Shown here: one piece after another, positions 1 through 5,126 of the stretch
How the letters are laid out: every line of letters begins with the position of its first letter
How positions within the stretch are numbered: position 1 is the stretch's first letter
From: Candidatus Eiseniibacteriota bacterium
GTDB lineage: Bacteria; Arandabacterota; Arandabacteria; JAGLYR01
DNA: 5,126 nt
NCBI GenBank assembly: GCA_023132135.1
Contig: JAGLYR010000135.1
Coordinates: 1-5,126 of the forward strand
Reading direction: 5' to 3'
Position numbers and translations under genes: made by a program
Notes under the pieces: model-generated
Told to the model about the DNA's origin: nothing
The model's input: the letters and a program-made list of their open reading frames with translations, nothing else
Database searches by the model: none

Positions 1-36
1 GTGTCGAGTGTCGAGGAAATAGGGCCGCATTCCGCC

Positions 37-65
37 TTGACAGCAAAATGGTTTAGTGATACGCG
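37..65 (+). promoter_or_regulatory. Possible sigma-70 promoter for the methyltransferase gene
   Basis: A perfect -35 hexamer TTGACA lies at 37-42. At the standard 17-bp spacing the -10 hexamer would be TACGCG (60-65), a poor match; GATACG or TGATAC, two or one bases earlier, are no better. The site is about 60 bp upstream of the ATG at 122, a sensible distance. It is offered only as a candidate because the -10 is weak. Confidence 0.3.
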
Positions 66-75
66 CTTCGAGAAA

Positions 76-103
76 GGCAAACCGCAGACTACGCGGATGG
101 GAC
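76..103 (+). repeat. Dispersed short repeat, copy 1 (degenerate)
   Basis: The core CCGCAGACTACGCGGAT (82-98) matches copy 3 (3787-3814) at 23 of 28 positions over the full span, and all five differences are transitions. It resembles copy 2 (908-939) in the opposite orientation. The underlying unit is about 9 nt (roughly ACGCAGATT). It lies 18 nt upstream of the methyltransferase ATG, between the possible promoter and the start codon. Confidence 0.55.
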
Positions 104-121
104 TTGTCCGGAGACTGGTAA

Positions 122-883
122 ATGCGGATCTGGGGATCTCGGTTCCTTGTCGTGTTGTTGTTTGTCACATGGATCGTCGCCGGATGCGGCGAGAGGTCTG
201 GGGAGGTGGAGCGGAACAGGTCGGCCCATTCGGGGGAAGTTCCGGATTCGTGGGTGGCCCGGCGGGAGTCCATGGTCCGGGACCAGATCTGGAGACGCGG
301 GGTCCAGGATCCCGAGGTCCTCCGCGCCATGCGGGCGGTGCCGCGCCACCTGTTCGTCCCGCAGTCCATCCGCGGACGCGCCTGCGACGATACGCCACTG
401 CCCATCGGATACGACCAGACGATCTCGCAGCCATACATCGTGGCTCTCATGACGGAGCTTCTGGATCTGGAGAGAGGCGAGAGGGTCCTGGAGGTGGGCA
501 CGGGATCGGGTTACCAGGCAGCGGTTCTGGCCATGATCGTCGATAGCGTCTACACCATCGAGATCATCGAACCTCTCGCCAGGGTGGCCATGAGCACGCT
601 GGAGGAGCTCGGATATCACCGGGTTCGGGTGCGAATCGGCGATGGCTACGCGGGATGGGAGGAAGCAGCTCCTTTCGATGGAATCATCGTGACCTGCGCC
701 CCGCGGGATATCCCGCCGCCTCTCGTGGATCAGTTGGCGGAAGGAGGGCGACTGGTGATTCCCTGCGGCGATCTCTGGCATCAGGAACTCCTTGTCGTTG
801 AAAAGAAGGACGGGGAAATCCGCAGAAAGTCGGTTCTCCCTGTTCGCTTCGTGCCCCTCATCGGCCCCCACGGCGAGGAGTAG
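122..883 (+). CDS. pcm: Protein-L-isoaspartate O-methyltransferase with lipoprotein signal peptide
   Basis: The 253-residue product is a class I SAM-dependent methyltransferase of the PCMT family, which methylates isoaspartyl residues in age-damaged proteins so that they revert to aspartate. Visible motifs are PIGYDQTISQPY (residues 93-105, with the family's conserved Ser at 102), SAM-binding motif I VLEVGTGSGYQ (about 122-132), DGYAGW, PFDGIIVTCAP and the EGGRLVIPCG strand. The core aligns end to end with E. coli Pcm as I recall it. Residues 1-22 form an N-terminal Arg, a hydrophobic stretch and a lipobox IVAGC (Cys22), so the protein is predicted to be a lipoprotein, which is unusual for an enzyme needing SAM. 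The ATG at 122 has GGAG at 110-113. An internal ATG at 272 (Met51), with GGGAG at 264-268 only 3 nt away, would give a 203-residue cytosolic form close to usual length. Family assignment is firm; localisation is inferred. Confidence 0.93.
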   Translation: MRIWGSRFLVVLLFVTWIVAGCGERSGEVERNRSAHSGEVPDSWVARRESMVRDQIWRRGVQDPEVLRAMRAVPRHLFVPQSIRGRACDDTPLPIGYDQTISQPYIVALMTELLDLERGERVLEVGTGSGYQAAVLAMIVDSVYTIEIIEPLARVAMSTLEELGYHRVRVRIGDGYAGWEEAAPFDGIIVTCAPRDIPPPLVDQLAEGGRLVIPCGDLWHQELLVVEKKDGEIRRKSVLPVRFVPLIGPHGEE

Positions 884-907
884 ATCCGCGACAATAGTGC
901 TTTTCTT

Positions 908-2456
<1,549 letters not shown>

Positions 2457-2470
2457 GCTTACTCCTTCAC

Positions 2471-2499
2471 TTGACGCCCTCAACGGCCGATGCTATACT
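2471..2499 (+). promoter_or_regulatory. Strong sigma-70 promoter of the 6S RNA gene
   Basis: TTGACG (2471-2476, one mismatch to TTGACA) is separated by exactly 17 bp from TATACT (2494-2499, one mismatch to TATAAT). TG at 2491-2492 gives an extended -10 element. The expected transcription start is near 2505-2507. It is the best promoter in the window and it faces a non-coding stretch, as expected for a stable RNA gene. Confidence 0.85.
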
Positions 2500-2505
2500 A
2501 ACAGA

Positions 2506-2709
2506 GGAGAAAACACGGCAGGAGTTTCCCTGCTTTGTTGGCTATGTCCCAGCTATTTTGAGCCAACAGTTTTACCTTGGGAACCTGATCTCCGGCTGTA
2601 ATAGCGGTGCCCGTCTTCGGGCGGGAGGTGCTGGACCAGCTGGGAAGGTGCCCACCTGGAGTTTCCAGGATCAAATTAGCGGGCAAGCGGCACGGCGGGG
2701 AGAACTTGT
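2506..2709 (+). ncRNA. ssrS: 6S RNA (RNA polymerase regulator)
   Basis: 6S RNA mimics an open promoter and binds housekeeping RNA polymerase holoenzyme. The call rests on fold and position. An outer closing stem pairs CCCTGC (2528-2533) with GCGGGG (2695-2700), and a weaker extension can pair 2522-2527 with 2701-2707. An inner stem pairs GCTATTTTGA (2552-2561) with TCAAATTAGC (2671-2680), 9 of 10 pairs. A large asymmetric bubble follows, with a small hairpin CCTGG/CCAGG (2655-2669) on its 3' side, as in E. coli 6S. The apical arm starts ACCTT (2574-2578) with AAGGT (2645-2649), continues TCCGGC/GCTGGA (2591-2596/2630-2635) and ends in GCCCG-TCTT-CGGGC (2609-2622). TGAGCC at 2559-2564 recalls the E. 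coli bubble edge. Strong promoter, ~200-nt length and a following hairpin fit. I recognise the architecture rather than a high-identity sequence; the ends are approximate. Confidence 0.8.
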
Positions 2710-2710
2710 G

Positions 2711-2745
2711 AGCGGCCCTCCGGAAACGGAGGGCCGCTGTTCTGT
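2711..2745 (+). terminator. Hairpin terminator after 6S RNA
   Basis: A perfect 12-bp stem, AGCGGCCCTCCG (2711-2722) with CGGAGGGCCGCT (2727-2738), is closed by a GAAA tetraloop (GNRA class). The trailing GTTCTGT is only moderately T-rich, so release may rely on the very stable stem or on Rho, or the hairpin may protect the 3' end. Because the next gene converges, it could also stop leftward transcription, although the - strand side has no T-run either. Confidence 0.75.
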
Positions 2746-2760
2746 ATGCAGGCTAGCACT

Positions 2761-2783
2761 GAGGCGCCCCCTCCGGGGGCCTC
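2761..2783 (-). terminator. Hairpin overlapping the stop of the leftward gene
   Basis: GAGG (2761-2764) pairs with CCTC (2780-2783), and CCCCC (2767-2771) pairs with GGGGG (2775-2779), around a 3-nt loop and a 2-nt bulge. The stem overlaps the TGA of the leftward gene at 2784-2782. On the - strand no T-run follows, so it is a weak intrinsic terminator candidate. It may act together with the hairpin at 2711-2738. Confidence 0.4.
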
Positions 2784-3555
2784 AACCCCCCGGTTCGAAC
2801 CGGAACGTAGGATCCATCTCCCGGAGTTGACCGCAGACCTCCCGGAGCTTTTGTGTCACGGTTTCATCCGGGTTGTCTTTCCATGCAAGGAAAAGATCCA
2901 GGAACTCATTCTGTTTTTGGCGGAGCTTCTCCCTCTCTGCGGTTGCATTGATGGATTGGCGGAGATGGTACTCCTCTCCTCCCGAGAGATGCTCATGGAG
3001 GTTGAAGTACTCTCCCCGCAGGTGGGTGAGAATCCTGACATACTTCTCAAAACCCCGGGAAAGCTTGTCCAGGACTTCTGTGAGGGATGGTGAGCGGGGC
3101 GTGATTTGCTCGCTGTATGCAAAGGCGAAGCGGTAGTAGGTCTTGCCGCGCTCGACCTTCGCTCTCTTGCCCTGCTTCAGCAGGGACCTGGAGCCGTGGA
3201 GTCCCGGGTCGCTGTTGCTGAACAGGCTTGCGGAGAGGAGAAGGAAGTCGGCGTTTGTCTTGTAGAGGGTGTACTTCATGCGGACGTCTTTCGCTTTCTC
3301 CACCCGGGCGAAGATGTCCATTTCATACTTGGTTATGTACTTCCTGGCGGCGCGGTAGTAGCGGGGGTTGATGAAGGAGTTCAGAAGGTGGGCCAGGTAA
3401 ACGTTAACGTCCTCGTCGTATTCCTCGGTGTTGGATTCCAGACCCGTTTCTATCCTTGAGTGAAGAACGCAATTCGTCATAAACTGAAGGGTCGCGTCCT
3501 GCGGTCGTGTGCCTTGGGCAATCCGGATGAGCTTGCTGCAGTTCCGTTTTTTCAC
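2782..3555 (-). CDS. Conserved-looking protein of unknown function
   Basis: I do not recognise this 257-residue protein. It looks like a real gene. It is dense in charged and aromatic residues, lacks a signal peptide or membrane segment, and its base composition differs from the dispensable frames around it. Features in order: a basic N-terminus (KKRNCSKLIRIAQ), FMTNCVLHSR (about 25-34), an acidic patch (ESNTEEYDEDVNVYLAHLL, about 40-58), YYRAARKYITKYEMDIFARVEKAKDVR, a leucine-rich FLLLSASLF, a KQGKRAKVERGKTYYRFAF segment, and a C-terminal helical region (EREKLRQKQNEFLDLFLAW) that could form a coiled coil. The predicted fold is soluble and mostly helical. The start is GTG at 3555, preceded by GGGGGT; ATG at 3480 (232 residues) is the alternative but has no ribosome site. 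It converges on the 6S gene and diverges from the nitrilase gene, so context gives no role. Confidence 0.75.
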   Translation of the reverse strand: MKKRNCSKLIRIAQGTRPQDATLQFMTNCVLHSRIETGLESNTEEYDEDVNVYLAHLLNSFINPRYYRAARKYITKYEMDIFARVEKAKDVRMKYTLYKTNADFLLLSASLFSNSDPGLHGSRSLLKQGKRAKVERGKTYYRFAFAYSEQITPRSPSLTEVLDKLSRGFEKYVRILTHLRGEYFNLHEHLSGGEEYHLRQSINATAEREKLRQKQNEFLDLFLAWKDNPDETVTQKLREVCGQLREMDPTFRFEPGG

Positions 3556-3562
3556 GAGATTA

Positions 3563-3567
3563 CCCCC
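3563..3567 (-). promoter_or_regulatory. Ribosome binding site for the unknown leftward gene
   Basis: Read on the - strand, GGGGG (followed by T) lies 7 nt before the GTG at 3555. GGGGGT can pair with the anti-Shine-Dalgarno core with a single G-U wobble. The downstream ATG at 3480 has only CCTTCAGTTT in front of it, so 3555 is preferred. Confidence 0.5.
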
Positions 3568-3786
3568 GGTTCCAGAGGGAAAGGCTGTGTCCAGGTCTCT
3601 CGTCACCCGAAGTACTGCAAGATGTGTTCCTTGCGAGGAGAATCGGAGCGGGTACTGTATCCAGTGGCCCTGTCGCTGGTTGCGCGGGATACCGGGTTGC
3701 GGCGGCCGCCGGGAGGCGGGCACTCAGGAGGCAATCGGGGGCATCGGGCACAAGAAACTGGGTGAAATGGCTCAACTGCGATGAGG

Positions 3787-3814
3787 GGCAAGCCGCAGAT
3801 TACGCAGGTGAGAC
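3787..3814 (+). repeat. Dispersed short repeat, copy 3
   Basis: The core CCGCAGATTACGCAGGT (3793-3809) lies in a 28-nt span matching copy 1 (76-103) at 23 positions. Like copy 1, it lies a short distance (31 nt) upstream of a start codon, here the nitrilase ATG at 3846, and in the same orientation. Copy 2 (908-939) is inverted. Confidence 0.55.
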
Positions 3815-3831
3815 CTTTGGGGAATTGAATC

Positions 3832-3838
3832 AGGAGGG
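3832..3838 (+). promoter_or_regulatory. Ribosome binding site deciding the nitrilase start
   Basis: AGGAGGG lies 7 nt before the ATG at 3846, an almost ideal site. The same frame stays open upstream to 3624, but that stretch has no such site and does not resemble the nitrilase fold. Confidence 0.85.
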
Positions 3839-3845
3839 AGCCAGA

Positions 3846-4664
3846 ATGAGAGTGGGGTTCTTGCAGACAGTGCCGGAGTTCGGCGAAAAGGAGAGAAACC
3901 TCGAACGCGTGGCGGAACTTCTTGAAGGGGTCTCCGCCGATCTGCTGGTTCTTCCGGAGCTGTTTTCGACCGGGTACCTGTTCACCGATTCAAAAGAACT
4001 CGAAGCCTTGGCCGAGCCTTTCCCCGGGGGGCCAACCTCGCAGTTCCTCGCTGAAATCGCCGCAAGACACGACATTGCTCTGGTGGCCGGGGTACTGGAG
4101 AAGGAGGGATCCCGGTATTTCAACAGCGCCGTGGCCGTGGAACCCGGAGGGTCCCTGGAAGTCTACCAGAAGGTTCATCTCTTCCGGGAAGAGAAGCGCT
4201 GGTTTGTTCCCGGAACCAGGTTCAAGATTGCCCGTCTCAAGGATGTGGCCGTCGGCCTCATGATCTGCTTCGACTGGTTTTTCCCGGAGTCCGCCCGGGT
4301 CCTTTCGCTGATGGGTGCGCAGATCCTCTGCCATCCTTCGAATCTGGTGCTGCCTCATTGCCAGCGCGCCATGGTGACGCGCTGCCTGGAGAATCGTGTC
4401 TTTGCCATCACGGCCAACCGTGCCGGCATGGAACTCCGCGGGGGTAACCATATGGCCTTCACTGGCGCCAGCCAGATAACGTCGAGGGCCGGTGAGGTGT
4501 TACTGCAAGGTCCGGATGAAGGAGAGGGCCTCGGTGTGGTGGATATTGACCCGCAACAGGCTCTGGACAAGAGACTGACTCCGGAGAATGACCTGTTCCT
4601 GGACCGAAATCCTGAGTGTTACAAGATCTTGACGGACGTGTCACATGGGCGGGCGGTTTCCTGA
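3846..4664 (+). CDS. Nitrilase-superfamily carbon-nitrogen hydrolase
   Basis: A 272-residue member of the nitrilase/amidase superfamily, whose enzymes hydrolyse non-peptide C-N bonds (amides, carbamoyl groups or nitriles) in the cytoplasm. The catalytic triad is intact: Glu38 in LVLPELFSTGY, Lys109 in YQKVHLF, and Cys141 in MICFDWFFPESAR. Downstream HPSNLVLP, RCLENRVFAITANR and the ASQITSRAGEVL strand are typical of the alpha-beta-beta-alpha fold, and length is usual for a single-domain member. From memory the closest pattern is the Pyrococcus PH0642/PaNit type (PELFxTGY, MICFDWFFPESAR, HPxNLV, ALENRV), a branch tested as an aliphatic nitrilase. Beta-ureidopropionase, N-carbamoylputrescine amidase or omega-amidase activity cannot be excluded, so no gene symbol is given. 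AGGAGGG fixes the start. No signal peptide or partner gene is present; it is probably transcribed alone from the divergent region. Confidence 0.92.
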   Translation: MRVGFLQTVPEFGEKERNLERVAELLEGVSADLLVLPELFSTGYLFTDSKELEALAEPFPGGPTSQFLAEIAARHDIALVAGVLEKEGSRYFNSAVAVEPGGSLEVYQKVHLFREEKRWFVPGTRFKIARLKDVAVGLMICFDWFFPESARVLSLMGAQILCHPSNLVLPHCQRAMVTRCLENRVFAITANRAGMELRGGNHMAFTGASQITSRAGEVLLQGPDEGEGLGVVDIDPQQALDKRLTPENDLFLDRNPECYKILTDVSHGRAVS

Positions 4665-4737
4665 AACCACGCACCGGGGCTGGCTTCGGGGACATCCATG
4701 CATCTGTGCGGCTCCGGGGTGTAAATACGCTGTGACA

Positions 4738-4753
4738 CACCGTGATCACGTTG
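4738..4753. promoter_or_regulatory. 16-bp dyad, possible enhancer-binding site
   Basis: CACCGTGATCACGTTG is symmetric about 4745/4746, with a perfect 10-bp core CGTGATCACG (4741-4750) and one mismatched pair farther out. It lies about 75-90 bp upstream of the sigma-54 element, the range where sigma-54 activators commonly bind. The activator is not identifiable from this window. Confidence 0.35.
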
Positions 4754-4824
4754 ACCACACCCGGACCCGCGTTGTCACGTCCCTTCCCGTTGCGTGGCAA
4801 GGAGATGCGAGCTCCGGGAGACGG

Positions 4825-4841
4825 CTGGCACATTTGTTGCA
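4825..4841 (+). promoter_or_regulatory. Sigma-54 (RpoN) -24/-12 promoter
   Basis: CTGGCAC (4825-4831), a 5-nt gap ATTTG, then TTGCA (4837-4841) fits the consensus YTGGCAC-N5-TTGCW. The invariant GG and GC are at the correct distance. Transcription would start near 4852 and run right. No coding start with a good ribosome site follows within the remaining ~275 bases, so the target is a gene past the edge with a long leader, or a small RNA. Confidence 0.7.
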
Positions 4842-4951
4842 CAAGTATTGAATCGCTGGTCGCTCGGCACGTGGGGACCGGGGCTTCCCCGAAGGTGTGT
4901 TGGGATGTGGTGGGTGAGTGTGAGGCTCAATCCGGTGCAGTCAACCAGAAA

Positions 4952-5022
4952 CGCCTCCATCCCCCAGGAGGCGAGGGAAGTTCCCGGTTCCCACGAAGAC
5001 CTAGCCTGAATAACCCAGGCTA
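4952..5022 (+). other. Tandem perfect hairpins downstream of the sigma-54 promoter
   Basis: Hairpin A pairs CGCCTCC (4952-4958) with GGAGGCG (4967-4973) around an 8-nt loop. Hairpin B pairs TAGCCTG (5002-5008) with CAGGCTA (5016-5022) around a 7-nt loop. Between them GGGAA (4975-4979) can pair with either of two TTCCC copies (4981-4985 or 4988-4992). GAGGC (4922-4926) can compete for GCCTC (4953-4957) of hairpin A. I could not match this to a riboswitch class I know. Confidence 0.4.
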
Positions 5023-5126
5023 CAACGGCGGTGATTGATGGAGAGCGCAAGCGGGGGACAGCAGTATTCCCCAATCCCAGTCGCTTGTCACCCCGTCACC
5101 TGTCACTGGGTTGGGGCCAGCGCCCC

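Larger units (their letters stand above)
3556..3845. other. Divergent intergenic region
   Basis: These 290 bases separate the leftward unknown gene from the rightward nitrilase gene and should hold both promoters. The best rightward candidate is TTGCGA (3631-3636) with TACTGT (3653-3658) at 16 bp, but both boxes are poor. A leftward TTGCAG (3620-3615) has no matching -10. Apart from repeat copy 3 and the nitrilase ribosome site I see no clear element. Open frames extending into this stretch lack ribosome sites and recognisable protein sequence. Confidence 0.5.
4665..5126. other. Non-coding terminal region with sigma-54 promoter and structured stretch
   Basis: These 462 bases hold no gene I can support. 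Open frames of 68-99 codons on both strands are compositionally unremarkable, lack good ribosome sites, or run across the promoter. Contents in order: a short GGTTTC/GAAACC dyad at the nitrilase stop (4655-4668), a 16-bp dyad (4738-4753), a GTGACA/TGTCAC pair (4732-4737/4773-4778), a sigma-54 promoter (4825-4841), perfect short hairpins (4952-4973, 5002-5022), three GTCAC boxes (5087-5106) and a GGGGC/GCCCC stem at the window edge (5113-5126). Confidence 0.6.

Noticed and set aside
2790-2803. GGTTCGAACC resembling a tRNA T-loop
   Set aside because: There is no acceptor stem, D-arm or anticodon arm around it; it is part of a coding palindrome at the 3' end of the leftward gene.
3631-3658. TTGCGA / TACTGT promoter for the nitrilase gene
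   Set aside because: Both hexamers match poorly and the spacing is 16 bp; it is mentioned only as the best of weak options.
3624-3845. N-terminal extension of the nitrilase frame
   Set aside because: It has no ribosome site and is low-complexity Arg/Ala/Gly-rich. It includes repeat copy 3, and AGGAGGG places the start at 3846.
4655-4668. GGTTTC/GAAACC as terminator of the nitrilase gene
   Set aside because: The stem is only 5-6 bp, has a tiny loop, and is not followed by a T-run.
4852-5060. Known riboswitch classes (c-di-GMP, cobalamin, fluoride, TPP, FMN, glycine), SRP RNA and RNase P RNA
   Set aside because: I looked for their conserved cores by eye and none is present.
5038-5126. ATG-initiated frame open to the right edge
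   Set aside because: Only 29 codons are visible, the ribosome site is weak, and the residues do not suggest a pilin or other familiar sigma-54 target. It is too short to support.

Overview
The window is bacterial, G+C-rich and fairly compact: three genes on the + strand, one on the - strand, and one strongly supported structural RNA. Bacterial signs are a lipobox signal peptide, Shine-Dalgarno sites, a textbook sigma-70 promoter with an extended -10 element, a 6S-type RNA and a sigma-54 -24/-12 element. The proteins do not fix a phylum. The sigma-54 site, the lipoprotein methyltransferase and the archaeal-looking nitrilase homologue suit a Gram-negative of the deltaproteobacterial or FCB-like uncultured kind, but this is only an inference.

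Layout. 1-121 is a leader holding a possible promoter and a degenerate 9-nt-period repeat. 122-883 encodes a protein-L-isoaspartate O-methyltransferase with a lipoprotein signal peptide. 884-989 is a spacer with an inverted copy of the same repeat. 990-2456 encodes IMP dehydrogenase (GuaB). Fourteen bases after its stop a near-perfect promoter (2471-2499) starts a ~200-nt RNA that folds as 6S RNA (about 2506-2709), followed by a perfect 12-bp GAAA-loop hairpin (2711-2738). Converging on it is a - strand gene (3555 down to 2782) for an unrecognised, highly charged helical protein. The divergent spacer 3556-3845 carries a third repeat copy just upstream of a nitrilase-superfamily amidohydrolase (3846-4664). 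The last 462 bases hold no convincing gene. They contain a 16-bp dyad, a consensus sigma-54 promoter (4825-4841) and a downstream stretch with several perfect short hairpins, which could be a structured leader or a small RNA.

How the parts relate. The methyltransferase and GuaB are codirectional and may be cotranscribed. GuaB makes XMP for GTP synthesis, and 6S RNA is a polymerase-binding regulator whose release depends on NTP-driven pRNA synthesis, so their adjacency is suggestive but not proof of a link. The most unusual items are the predicted export of a SAM-dependent repair enzyme, the alternative folds in the 6S candidate, the dispersed repeat at three gene-start regions, and the orphan sigma-54 promoter with a structured downstream region.
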